Assembly (NCBI GenBank): GCA_964195995.1
Contig: CAXMQS010000031.1
Span: forward strand, 95,122-159,121
Source: CAXMQS01 sp964195995
GTDB taxonomy: Bacteria > Actinomycetota > Acidimicrobiia > Spongiisociales > JAOTWH01
Length of the DNA: 64,000 nt
Reading direction: 5' to 3'
Shown: positions 1 through 7,449 of the stretch, one piece after another
How the letters are laid out: each line of letters starts with the position of its first letter
Numbering within the stretch: the first letter of the stretch is position 1
The notes under the pieces: generated by a model
What the model saw: the letters and a program-made list of their open reading frames with translations, nothing else
What the model was told of the DNA's origin: nothing
Databases searched by the model: none
Made by a program: the position numbers and the translations under genes

Positions 1-518
1 AATACAGCAACCCGGCCAATCCGCAGACCCACTACGACACGACCGGACCCGAGGTATGGCGACAGACAGATGGCCGGCTCCGCCATCTTGTGGTCGGCGT
101 CGGCACAGGAGGGACCATCAGCGGCATGGCGAGGTTCATCAAGGAACAGGATCCGACGGTGAGCATCGTCGGGGTGGATCCGATCGGGTCCATCTATACG
201 GCGGACTCGGAAGAAGACGTTGACACCTACCTGATAGAGGGGGTGGGCGAGGACTTCTGGCCGGAGACGTTCGATCGTGACTCTGTCGACCGCTGGGAGA
301 AGGTGAGCGATGCCGAGGCCATGTCCATGACCAGGAGGTTGGCAACCGAGGAAGCGCTACTCGTCGGCGGGTCCTGCGGGATGGCGGCGGTTGGAGCTCT
401 GCGCGTTGCGGCCGAGTCGGACGAACTGGTGGTGGTCGTACTCCCCGACGGCGGGCGCAACTACCTCTCCAAGATCTTCAACGACGACTGGATGAAGGAG
501 CACGGCTTTGACGGATGA
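1..518 (+). CDS. Cystathionine beta-synthase, C-terminal part (cut by window edge)
   Basis: The frame is open from base 3, so the gene starts outside the window. It is a fold-type II PLP enzyme of the cysteine synthase/cystathionine beta-synthase family. Visible family features are the asparagine-rich NPANP segment followed by a short YDTTGPE stretch, the glycine-rich GVGTGGTISG loop that binds the PLP phosphate, and the VVLPDGGRNYLSK C-terminus. There is no room for a regulatory CBS-domain pair after the catalytic core. The next gene, a cystathionine gamma-lyase/synthase, overlaps the stop by 11 bases, so the two are likely one transcript for reverse transsulfuration (homocysteine to cysteine). 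O-acetylserine sulfhydrylase is the alternative; the neighbour favours CBS. Confidence 0.85.
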   Translation, partial: YSNPANPQTHYDTTGPEVWRQTDGRLRHLVVGVGTGGTISGMARFIKEQDPTVSIVGVDPIGSIYTADSEEDVDTYLIEGVGEDFWPETFDRDSVDRWEKVSDAEAMSMTRRLATEEALLVGGSCGMAAVGALRVAAESDELVVVVLPDGGRNYLSKIFNDDWMKEHGFDG

Positions 519-1656
519 TCGATTCGAGACCAGGGCGATCCACGCCGGCCAGGAGCCGGACCCAACTACCGGCGCCGTCACCGTGCCGATCTACGCCACG
601 TCGACATACGCCCAGGACCGGCCGGGCCAGCACAAGGGCTACGAGTACTCCCGCACCGACAACCCGACCCGCCATGCCCTCGAGGCGGCCTTAGCGTCGT
701 TGGAGGGTGCCGGTCAAGACGGGGGGTCTGTCGCCGCATCCTCAGGCATGGCCGCGACTGCTCTCATCGCGTGGCTGCTCTCCCCCGGCGATGGCGTGGT
801 CATTCCCGACGACGCCTACGGCGGCACCCATCGGTTCTTCTACAACGTCGCGGCCCAGTCCGGGATCGAGGTCGCGGTCGCCGACATGACAGATCGGGCT
901 GCGCTCGAGGCCGTCATGACTGAGGCCACCAAGCTGGTGTGGGTCGAGACCCCAACCAACCCCATGCTGCGGGTGGTCGACCTGGCGATGGTCAACGAGG
1001 TGGCCCATGCCGTCGGGGCGATGGTGTGCGTCGACAACACCTTCGCTACCCCCTATTTGCAGCGACCCCTCGAGCTGGGATGCGATCTGGTCATGCACTC
1101 GACGACGAAGTACCTCGGCGGGCATTCCGATGTAGTCGGCGGCGCCGTCATGGCCAACGATGCTGAGCTGATCGAGCGCCTGCGCTACCTGCAGAACACC
1201 GCGGGTCCGGTGCCGGGACCTTTCGATTCCTACCTGGTACTGCGCGGCCTGAAGACGCTGGCAGTGCGCATGGAAGCTCACTGTGCCAACGCCTTGGCGA
1301 TCGCCGAATACCTGAGCAGCCACAGTGAGGTCGAGGAGGTCTTCTTCCCCGGCCTGGCGTCGCACCCCCAGCACGAGCTGGCCGCTGACCAGATGGGCGG
1401 GAAGTACGGGGGGATGGTCTCGTTCCGGCCCAAGAGCGGCATCGAAGCAGCCAACGCCATCGCTGCGGCAACGAGGCTCTTCTTCCTGGCGGAGAGCCTG
1501 GGTGGGGTGGAGTCGCTGATCGAGGTGCCGGCAGTCATGACGCACCTATCGGTCGCCGGCACGTCCAACGCGGTGCCCGACGACCTGGTTCGCCTCTCGG
1601 TTGGGATCGAGCACGTCGACGACCTCATCGCCGACCTTGCCCAGGCGATCGGTTGA
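508..1656 (+). CDS. Cystathionine gamma-lyase / gamma-synthase
   Basis: A 382-residue PLP enzyme of the Cys/Met metabolism family (fold type I), normal length. It starts at a TTG inside the end of the preceding CBS gene; the neighbouring ATG is out of frame. Visible signatures are the N-terminal TRAIHAGQEPDP stretch, the SSGMAA motif, the VETPTNP segment and the PLP-lysine region HSTTKYLGGHSD. With CBS upstream it most likely cleaves cystathionine to cysteine, 2-oxobutyrate and ammonia; the family also includes O-succinylhomoserine-using gamma-synthases, which sequence alone does not exclude. The overlap suggests translational coupling. Confidence 0.9.
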   Translation: MTDDRFETRAIHAGQEPDPTTGAVTVPIYATSTYAQDRPGQHKGYEYSRTDNPTRHALEAALASLEGAGQDGGSVAASSGMAATALIAWLLSPGDGVVIPDDAYGGTHRFFYNVAAQSGIEVAVADMTDRAALEAVMTEATKLVWVETPTNPMLRVVDLAMVNEVAHAVGAMVCVDNTFATPYLQRPLELGCDLVMHSTTKYLGGHSDVVGGAVMANDAELIERLRYLQNTAGPVPGPFDSYLVLRGLKTLAVRMEAHCANALAIAEYLSSHSEVEEVFFPGLASHPQHELAADQMGGKYGGMVSFRPKSGIEAANAIAAATRLFFLAESLGGVESLIEVPAVMTHLSVAGTSNAVPDDLVRLSVGIEHVDDLIADLAQAIG

Positions 1657-1781
1657 GGGTCTTGGCGGGATGGGCAACTGCCTACGCCGCTAACCCGCAG
1701 ACGGAACTCACCGCGGCGGAGAGGGGCGCCATCGAGGCCTCTAACGACGTACTTCGATTCGAGTTCGACCTCTGCGGCTAG
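1653..1781 (+). CDS. Possible 42-residue small protein coupled to the gamma-lyase
   Basis: An open frame starts with a TTG that overlaps the TGA of the cystathionine gamma-lyase gene and ends at a TAG at 1779-1781, overlapping the convergent DUF1684 gene by 4 bases. Most codons end in G or C, as in the real neighbours, and it fills the gap exactly. No family is recognised; it is mainly polar with no membrane segment. It could be a small translationally coupled protein, the remnant of a longer gene, or chance in GC-rich DNA. Confidence 0.3.
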   Translation: MRVLAGWATAYAANPQTELTAAERGAIEASNDVLRFEFDLCG

Positions 1782-2287
1782 GCCTTGACGAAGTCCTTCT
1801 CACCGGCCTCGACGGGAACCTGCAGCCAGTTCTCGACCGGCGGCAGCGGGCACGAGTAGGCGTCGTTGTAGGCGCAGAACGGGTTGTAGGCCAGATTGAA
1901 GTCGATGGTGACGGTCCCGTCCTTGTTGGACTCGATGTCGAGGTAGCGGCCGGCCCCGTAGGTCGCCTTGCCCGAGGTGGAGTCGCGGAACGGCAGGAAG
2001 TAGCCCGGGTGCCCCGAGTCGTAGAGGGCCAGGCTGACAGCTTCTCCTGCCACCTCGAACGAGGCTATGGCAGCTCGCTTGTACACCCGCTGTTGGCCGT
2101 CGGAGGTGTCGATGGTCAGTTCGGCGTCGTCGCCGGGTTCCGGTGTCACCGTGAACACCATCGACTCGTCCGCAGGAAAGTAGGCCAGGCCACCGAAGTC
2201 GTGCTGCAGCTCGTGGGGCAGCGGCGATTGGTGACTCAGCTTGAAGAACTCGTCTTTTTGGGAACGCTCGGCGTCGTAGTCGGTCAT
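1778..2287 (-). CDS. DUF1684 family protein
   Basis: A 169-residue cytosolic protein with no signal peptide. It matches the DUF1684 family through its C-terminal block: a DFNLAYNPFCAYNDAYSCPLP segment broken only by family-typical substitutions, then ENWL and a VPVEAGE ending. Members are widespread and uncharacterised; they have a beta-rich fold with conserved Asn, Tyr and Cys residues. The ATG at 2287 follows a GGTGAGG-like ribosome-binding stretch. It is convergent with the transsulfuration pair and divergent from the methyltransferase at 2342. No function can be assigned. Confidence 0.85.
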   Translation of the reverse strand: MTDYDAERSQKDEFFKLSHQSPLPHELQHDFGGLAYFPADESMVFTVTPEPGDDAELTIDTSDGQQRVYKRAAIASFEVAGEAVSLALYDSGHPGYFLPFRDSTSGKATYGAGRYLDIESNKDGTVTIDFNLAYNPFCAYNDAYSCPLPPVENWLQVPVEAGEKDFVKA

Positions 2288-2341
2288 GGCCTCACCAACA
2301 CCGGCCCGCGGTCCGTGATTCCCTTTGGCACAATGTTCTCC

Positions 2342-3058
2342 ATGGACATAGACGAGTTGGTCGCGGCCCAGATCGGCTACTACCGGGCTCGGGCCGCCGA
2401 GTACAACAACTGGTTGGAAGACCGCCCAGACATCACCGCCGAATTCCTGCAGCGCTGGGACGCCGACGACGCAGCGGTTCGGGCCTGGCTGGCTGTCGAC
2501 CCGCCGACTGGAAGCGTGCTGGAGATCGCTGCCGGCTCAGGCAGCTGGACCGGCGAGCTGCTTCTAGCGGCTGATCAGGTCACCGCGTTGGATGCTGCCC
2601 CCGAGATGCTGGCCTTGCTGTCCGAGAAACACGACGTGGTTGAGACGATCGCGACCGACATCTTCGCCTGGGAACCCAACGTCCGCTACGACGCCATCTT
2701 CTTCGGCTTCTGGCTGACCCATGTCCCGACGGCACGATGGGAAGGATTCTGGAGTCTGGTGGACCGAGCTCTGGCTCCTGGCGGCCGTGTCTACTTCGTC
2801 GACAACGCCCATCCTGACTACGCCAATGCCTCGGGGCCCGGCGACTGGCCGGAAGCGGCAGGCGAACGCGACAGCGAGGCGGTTGGGCCGGAGACGAGGC
2901 GACGCAGGCTCCGCGACGGTTCACAGTGGACGCTGGTAAAGCGTTTCTGGTGGCCGGACGAGCTCGTTGCTGAGCTCGGCAGGCTGGGATGGCTGGCAAC
3001 CGCCGGCCACACCGACTTCGCTTTCATATACGAGACCGCGCAACGCTCGGTACGGTGA
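2342..3058 (+). CDS. Class I SAM-dependent methyltransferase
   Basis: About 238 residues. The core has the class I glycine-rich motif I (VLEIAAGSGSWT) near residue 58, an acidic residue ending strand beta-2 (ALDAAPEML), and the post-motif-III stretch LAPGGRVYFVDN. The middle region with FGFWLTHVP is typical of small-molecule methyltransferases. Two ATG codons compete (2333 and 2342); the second is chosen because the family usually begins close to MD(I/V)DEL, but either may be used. The small CxxC protein gene starts 4 bases after its stop. Substrate unknown. Confidence 0.85.
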   Translation: MDIDELVAAQIGYYRARAAEYNNWLEDRPDITAEFLQRWDADDAAVRAWLAVDPPTGSVLEIAAGSGSWTGELLLAADQVTALDAAPEMLALLSEKHDVVETIATDIFAWEPNVRYDAIFFGFWLTHVPTARWEGFWSLVDRALAPGGRVYFVDNAHPDYANASGPGDWPEAAGERDSEAVGPETRRRRLRDGSQWTLVKRFWWPDELVAELGRLGWLATAGHTDFAFIYETAQRSVR

Positions 3059-3062
3059 CGGC

Positions 3063-3245
3063 ATGGACCTCCCCTTGACCCTCGATTGCGTTGAGTGCGG
3101 CGGCGTCGCCCACCGGCTGCCCCTGGACGAAGGCGAGTTCCAGGTCGGCGACGTTGTTCCGTTCGCGTGCGAAGACTGCAACCATCGCCACGACATCGTG
3201 ATCGAGGACGATCAGCCCACTACGGAGATGGCGAATCCGTCGTAG
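3063..3245 (+). CDS. Small zinc-ribbon-like protein, 60 residues
   Basis: A short protein with two CxxC pairs (CVECGG near residue 9 and CEDCNH near residue 37) spaced as in a zinc ribbon. It starts at ATG 3063, 6 bases after a TACGGT box at 3051-3056, which fits a leaderless transcript; this makes it independent of the methyltransferase just upstream. Its 3' end overlaps the convergent O-methyltransferase gene by 34 bases. No family is recognised; a metal-binding accessory or nucleic-acid-binding role is possible but unproven. Confidence 0.7.
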   Translation: MDLPLTLDCVECGGVAHRLPLDEGEFQVGDVVPFACEDCNHRHDIVIEDDQPTTEMANPS

Positions 3246-3877
3246 CCCTTGCCGCCAACGGTCTGTATCACGGTGGAGTCGAGGTCGGGCTGATCGCCGA
3301 GCCATGCGAGGGCATCGTGAGCCCCGGCTGCGTTGGCATCCACCTCTCGATCGAGCACCGCACCGCCGCGAACCACGTTGTCGAGCACGATCACGCCGCC
3401 CGGCCGCGACAGCTTGGTGGCCCACTCCAGGTAGTTCGAGTTGTTCGGCTTGTCGGCATCGATAAACGTGAGGTCGAACGGACCTAGTGCCTCCGCTTCG
3501 ATCTCGGGCAACACATCGAGGGCGGCCCCAGTACGCAGCAGCACTTTGTCGGCGACGCCCGCTGACACGAAGTTGGCTGATGCGACCGCCGCGTTTTTCG
3601 GATTGACCTCGATGGTCACCAGCCGGCCATCAGGAGGCAGCGCTCGCGCCAGCCAGATACCGCTGTAGCCGGCCAGCGTTCCCACCTCGAGGATGCGCTC
3701 GGCACCGATGGCCCTCGCCAACAGGTAGAGCAGCTTGGCCTGCGGTGCCGACACCTGGATCTGGGGCAGGTTGGCCTGGCGCCCGCGCTCCAGGACCTCC
3801 TGCAAGACCGGCTCATCATCGAGCAGAGCTTCCTCGATGAGACCGTCAACTGCCGCCCACAGGTCGTGATCGTTCAT
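3212..3877 (-). CDS. O-methyltransferase, caffeoyl-CoA type
   Basis: A 221-residue SAM-dependent O-methyltransferase of the Methyltransf_3 family, full length. Signatures are motif I ILEVGTLAGYSGIWLA near residue 62, the metal-binding FIDADKPNN segment, and LDNVVRGG, which together form the divalent-cation site of the catechol/caffeoyl-CoA class. On the minus strand a TAGGTT box lies 6 bases before the ATG at 3877, which fits leaderless transcription. It follows the transporter gene stop by 9 bases. Small catechol-like or hydroxylated substrates are expected; the exact one is unknown. Confidence 0.9.
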   Translation of the reverse strand: MNDHDLWAAVDGLIEEALLDDEPVLQEVLERGRQANLPQIQVSAPQAKLLYLLARAIGAERILEVGTLAGYSGIWLARALPPDGRLVTIEVNPKNAAVASANFVSAGVADKVLLRTGAALDVLPEIEAEALGPFDLTFIDADKPNNSNYLEWATKLSRPGGVIVLDNVVRGGAVLDREVDANAAGAHDALAWLGDQPDLDSTVIQTVGGKGYDGFAISVVG

Positions 3878-3886
3878 GAACCCAAC

Positions 3887-4531
3887 CTAGGGACCTGCGC
3901 TTACAGCAGCTTCGACCAACGGCTGCGGCTTGACGAGATAGATCAGTGGGATAGAAAGCAACGTCACCGCCACCTTGACCACAATGTTGGTGGCGAAGAT
4001 CTCCCATACGTCTGCGCCGGGCAGCACGCCGACGAAGGCGATGGCAACGAAGATGGCGGAGTCGATTGGGATGGCGACGCTGTTGGAGACCAGAACACGA
4101 CCCCACTGGCGGCTCTCACCCATCCGCGCCACCCAGGCGCGATAGACCTCTGTGTCGATGAGCTCGGCGATGACCTCGGCGATGATGGAGGCGAACACGA
4201 TGCGCCACACGGGAGCCAAGACATCGCCGAAGAGCTCAGTCGGCAGCCCACCGTCTGCCGCCAGTGGCAGCTGGTCTACCAGCCAGAACAGCCCGGCCAT
4301 GAACAAGTTGATGGCGGCAGCGATGACGATGAGCCACCGTGCCACCCGCACGCCGGCCGTCTTATGGATGAGGTCGCGCAGCGTGAAGGTGAACGGGTAT
4401 ACCAGCGTCCCGGCATCCATCGAGAACCCGGCCACCTCGGTGATCTTGAGACTGGTGATGTCGGCCAGCATCTGCGCCGCTACGTAGGCCGAGGCCAAAG
4501 CGGCCAGGACGATGGCGGCGCGGTTGGTCAG
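3887..4531 (-). CDS. VUT/YhhQ family queuosine-precursor transporter
   Basis: About 214 residues with six predicted membrane helices. The family hallmark PFTFTLRDLI segment lies near residue 46, followed by an acidic EVIAELIDTEVY helix and a terminal LVKP. VUT/YhhQ proteins import preQ0/preQ1 for queuosine. The coding frame has no ATG, GTG or TTG near the natural N-terminus. The best start is a CTG at 4529-4531 that overlaps the TGA of the upstream PPOX gene as CTGA, so translation is probably coupled. A first ATG lies about 19 codons further in and would delete helix 1. Confidence 0.85.
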   Translation of the reverse strand: MTNRAAIVLAALASAYVAAQMLADITSLKITEVAGFSMDAGTLVYPFTFTLRDLIHKTAGVRVARWLIVIAAAINLFMAGLFWLVDQLPLAADGGLPTELFGDVLAPVWRIVFASIIAEVIAELIDTEVYRAWVARMGESRQWGRVLVSNSVAIPIDSAIFVAIAFVGVLPGADVWEIFATNIVVKVAVTLLSIPLIYLVKPQPLVEAAVSAGP

Positions 4532-4929
4532 TGAGAGTCCCTCACGTAGCCGCCGATGGAGTCGGCCTCGACGTAGACCTTGACCCTGACCATGCCGGGC
4601 TGCCAGCCCTGGTAGGGCTTTCCGGTGTACTTGACACCCAGGGCATTGATGTGGTCGTCGGCCTGGTCGTGAGTCATCTTTACCACGCGGCCCATGATGG
4701 CGGCGTTGATATAGGGCTTGTCGTCGTCGTACATGGAGATCGAGACCCGTGGCTCCCGGCGCATGTTGTCGGTCTTGACGCGGCCCTCGGCGGTGTTGAA
4801 GGTTATGAGGTCGCCGTCGCGGTCGATCCACACCATCGTGTTCTGCGGCGAGCCATCTTCGTTGACCGTGGCGACATGGGCGAAGTTGGGGCCGTCCAGC
4901 ATGTCTTTGACCTTGTCTGGCAGTTTCAT
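4528..4929 (-). CDS. PPOX-class flavin/F420-binding protein
   Basis: A 133-residue split-barrel protein of the pyridoxamine 5'-phosphate oxidase-like superfamily. It shows the typical HVATVNEDGSPQNT start of the barrel, the TAEGRVKTDNMRREPRVS central stretch and a tryptophan-containing C-terminal strand. Actinobacterial members often bind F420 or FMN and reduce small molecules. The ATG at 4929 has a GAGGAGA ribosome-binding site. It is the first gene of a pair with the VUT transporter (4-base overlap). Confidence 0.85.
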   Translation of the reverse strand: MKLPDKVKDMLDGPNFAHVATVNEDGSPQNTMVWIDRDGDLITFNTAEGRVKTDNMRREPRVSISMYDDDKPYINAAIMGRVVKMTHDQADDHINALGVKYTGKPYQGWQPGMVRVKVYVEADSIGGYVRDSH

Positions 4930-4970
4930 TCTCTCCTCGGGTTAGTGGAGCGAGGTTAGGGCTTCGGTCT

Positions 4971-4989
4971 CTCCCCCTTTAGGGGGGAG
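4971..4989. terminator. GC-rich palindrome, probable bidirectional terminator
   Basis: An imperfect inverted repeat with CTCCCCCT and AGGGGGGAG arms separated by two or three bases, 40 bases upstream of the PPOX start and at the edge of the repeat block 5001-5241. It belongs to the same C5T/AG5 palindrome family seen at 5078, 5218, 6570, 9787 and 20128. Confidence 0.4.
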
Positions 4990-5000
4990 TGCCGCCGAAG

Positions 5001-5100
5001 GCGGCGAGGGGGGCTTGGGCGCGGGAGCTGGAAACAGGAAGCCCCCTCCGCCTACGAGCACTTCGTGCTCTACGGCACCTCCCCCTAAGGGGGAGGAGAC
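5001..5100. repeat. Interspersed 100-base repeat, copy A
   Basis: One of three copies of an intergenic element. From one end it holds a GCGGCGAGGGG stretch, a GAGCTGGAAACAGGAAG stretch, a small palindrome GAGCAC-TTC-GTGCTC, and a terminal palindrome CCTCCCCCT/AGGGGGAGG at 5078-5096. It does not encode a protein in any convincing frame. Copy B at 5141-5241 differs by only a few bases. It looks like a REP/MITE-type element whose end may serve as a terminator. Confidence 0.85.
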
Positions 5101-5140
5101 GAGAGAGTGGCCGTCATTCCTAGGGGGGCGGTGGCCGTAG

Positions 5141-5241
5141 GCGGCGAGGGGGGCTTGGGCGCGGGAGCTGGAAACAGGAAGCCCCCTCCGCCTACGAGCA
5201 CTTCGTGCTCTACGGCTCCTCCCCCTAAGGGGGAGGAAACG
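5141..5241. repeat. Interspersed 100-base repeat, copy B
   Basis: Nearly identical to copy A, 140 bases downstream in the same orientation (differences include ACCT to TCCT next to the terminal palindrome and AGAC to AAAC after it). The spacer of about 40 bases between copies is not repeated. The tandem arrangement suggests recent local duplication. With copy A it occupies most of the 380-base gene-free stretch between 4930 and 5309. Confidence 0.85.
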
Positions 5242-5309
5242 GGAGGGTCGCATACCCGAACGGGTTTGTGCCCCTCCTGGCCTCCCCCGCTGCGCGAGGG
5301 AGGAAGCGC

Positions 5310-6362
5310 CTAGCGCCTCTTGGCGAAGGAGTTGTCGGGAGTTCCCGAGTGGCAGGCGATGATCCACGGGTAGGAATCGGTGACGTAATAGCCGTACTGG
5401 CGGTCGACGGTCATGCCGTTGCACTCGTCGAGGTCGCCGGAGTCGGTGAACGCCCAGTCGTCGACGTACAGGCCGTCGTAGGCGCCGCCCGGGTCTGTGT
5501 CGCTCTCTGGACGAGCGCCTGGCTTAAGGGTGTAGCCGGACACCGCGGCACGCAACTCGCCGGTGTCGGGGGCAACGAAGTAGCTGCCGTAGATCGGGAA
5601 ACCGTCGGCGGCGAAGCCGATGACCGGCGACCCCTCGGGGCCGGGAGAGTCGTCGAACAGGGCGTTGGGATTGCCGTGATAGTGATATGAGCCATCGGGT
5701 TGGGTGTGGGCGTTGTGCTCGTCTGCTCCGAACTTGGACTCTGTCCCCAGCGGGTCAAGAAGCCAGAGGTCATTCTCGGAGCATCCGATTGCAACGTTGC
5801 CATCGGCGTCGGCCATCTGGTCGTTGGGGCGATAACACCCGGCCGACAGCAGATCCACCGGCACCCCGTTGAGCATCACCGCGTTGTAGAGGCGCTGGCT
5901 CAACGCAGTGGACGAGCCGGCCAGCTGCGGGCTCCGGGGGATCGAGAAGCTCTGCTGAACCTCGGCCACGGCGTTGGCGAACCGAGCCGAATCATCGTTG
6001 AAGTCGTGGTTGGGGATGTTGTTCGACACCAGGGTGCAGGCAGCGTCTCCGGCCGTGATCACGACATTGCCGGCGAACATCATGGCCCGGCTGATGTCGT
6101 TCACATCAGACACCAGGGCGTTGTCGTAGGCGGCGCAGTCGGCATCGCGCTCGGTGAACACGGCATTCGTGATGTCGACTGCGCCGGAGGCAGTCGTGGC
6201 ACCGGTCCCCTGGCTGGTCGTGGCTGGCGCAGTTGAGCCTGCAGCCGTCGTAGTGGGAGCTTCGGTGGCGACGGTCGAAGTCTCGGCCGAGTCACCGCAT
6301 GCCGCCGCGATCACAGTCGCCAACAGTGCCAGCGACACCAGTGCGAGGCGTGGGCTTGTCAT
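5310..6362 (-). CDS. YHYH-domain lipoprotein
   Basis: A 350-residue secreted lipoprotein. The N-terminus is a signal peptide with lipobox ending in AAAC (Cys about residue 22), then a Thr/Ala-rich linker of about 40 residues. The rest is a YHYH domain, recognised by DGSYHYHGNP about two-thirds along, the GFAADGFPIYG segment, and the LDECNG and HSGTPDNS ends. YHYH proteins are extracellular with unknown biochemical function; the histidines suggest metal binding. The ATG at 6362 has an AGGAGG site. The gene lies between repeat copies B and C. Confidence 0.9.
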   Translation of the reverse strand: MTSPRLALVSLALLATVIAAACGDSAETSTVATEAPTTTAAGSTAPATTSQGTGATTASGAVDITNAVFTERDADCAAYDNALVSDVNDISRAMMFAGNVVITAGDAACTLVSNNIPNHDFNDDSARFANAVAEVQQSFSIPRSPQLAGSSTALSQRLYNAVMLNGVPVDLLSAGCYRPNDQMADADGNVAIGCSENDLWLLDPLGTESKFGADEHNAHTQPDGSYHYHGNPNALFDDSPGPEGSPVIGFAADGFPIYGSYFVAPDTGELRAAVSGYTLKPGARPESDTDPGGAYDGLYVDDWAFTDSGDLDECNGMTVDRQYGYYVTDSYPWIIACHSGTPDNSFAKRR

Positions 6363-6493
6363 CTACTCGTCCTCCTCGGGAGCGGCACCTTAGGGAAGGG
6401 CCCCGCACCATCGCGGTTTCTCCCCTCCGGGCAAGGAAGGTGACGAAAGCAGCGGGGCGAAAGGGGGCTTCTGCGCGACAGATGGTGCCGACG

Positions 6494-6592
6494 GCGGCGA
6501 GCGGGGCTGCTGCGCGAGAGCTGGAAATAGGAAGCCCCTCCGCCTACGAGCACTTCGTGCTCTACGGCACCTCCCCTTAGGGGGAGGAAACG
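6494..6592. repeat. Interspersed 100-base repeat, copy C (diverged)
   Basis: The third copy of the element at 5001 and 5141, with the same order of blocks but more substitutions (for example GAGCTGGAAATAGGAAG and a shorter CCTCCCCTTAGGGGGAGG end at 6570-6587). It sits in the 253-base gap before the SDR gene. The gap also holds a cruder GC-rich stretch (6400-6490) in which I see no gene. Confidence 0.8.
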
Positions 6593-6615
6593 AGAGGGTC
6601 AGCTACGCTCGCCCG

Positions 6616-7392
6616 ATGGAAACAGGGCTCACAGGTAAGGGCGTACTGGTAACGGGGGGCGCCGGCGGCATCGGGCAGGCCATCGTGAGAGCCTTCGCAG
6701 CCGATGGCGCAAGGGTCGCAGTTCACTACAGGACGTCAGGAGACGCGGCCAAAGCCCTGGCGGTGGAGGCGGGCGGTATCGCCCTCGACGCCGACCTACG
6801 CGACGAGGCAGCAGTCGATGCGCTGATCCCGCGAGCGGTCAGCCAGCTGGGAACCCTCGATATCTGCATCGCCAACGCCGGTGTCTGGCCGAACGAGGAC
6901 CTTCCGCTCTGGAACCTCGACCTGGACCGCTGGAACGCCACCCTGGCCTCCAACCTCACGGCCACCTTTCTGACCGTGAGGGCCTTCTTGCGCCATTGCA
7001 CAGCCACCAAGTCAGGGTCGATCGTCATGGTCGGATCGACGGCCGGCCAGGTCGGCGAGGCCGGGCACGCCGACTACGCCGCAGCTAAGGGCGCCATCAT
7101 CAGCGGGCTGTTGATGTCTGCCAAGAACGAGGCAGCGCGCATCGGCAACGGAGTCCGCGTCAACGCGGTGGCACCCGGCTGGACGCTGACGCCGATGATC
7201 GGCGAGAAGGGCCTGGATGACGACCACGTCGCCAAGGTGACTGCGACCATGTCACTGAAGAAGCTGGGCCGCCCCGAGGACGTCGCCGCAGCGGTGGTGG
7301 CACTCGCCTCAGACGAAGTCTCTGGCCACGTCACCGGCCAGATCATCACCGTCGCCGGCGGCATGGAAGGCCGCATCATCGACCAAGGCTGA
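6616..7392 (+). CDS. Short-chain dehydrogenase/reductase
   Basis: A 258-residue classical SDR, full length. It has the Rossmann nucleotide motif TGGAGGIGQ at residue 13, the NAG motif near residue 87, the catalytic Ser in VGSTAG, and YAAAK (Tyr-x3-Lys). The residue pattern after beta-2 (HYRTS) suggests NADP. It begins at ATG 6616, 6 bases after a TACGCT box at 6604-6609, as in a leaderless transcript. Substrate not predictable. Confidence 0.9.
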   Translation: METGLTGKGVLVTGGAGGIGQAIVRAFAADGARVAVHYRTSGDAAKALAVEAGGIALDADLRDEAAVDALIPRAVSQLGTLDICIANAGVWPNEDLPLWNLDLDRWNATLASNLTATFLTVRAFLRHCTATKSGSIVMVGSTAGQVGEAGHADYAAAKGAIISGLLMSAKNEAARIGNGVRVNAVAPGWTLTPMIGEKGLDDDHVAKVTATMSLKKLGRPEDVAAAVVALASDEVSGHVTGQIITVAGGMEGRIIDQG

Positions 7393-7449
7393 GCAGAAGC
7401 CTGCGGCTTCGCGTTTGACCTTGCGAGTTCCCCGCCCCACACTCACGCC

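Noticed and set aside
4532..4831. N-terminal extension of the VUT transporter frame
   Set aside because: It overlaps the PPOX gene in another frame and gives an Arg-rich, non-homologous sequence.
5001..5241. CRISPR-like tandem repeats
   Set aside because: Only two 100-base copies with one spacer, and a third copy elsewhere; no cas genes.
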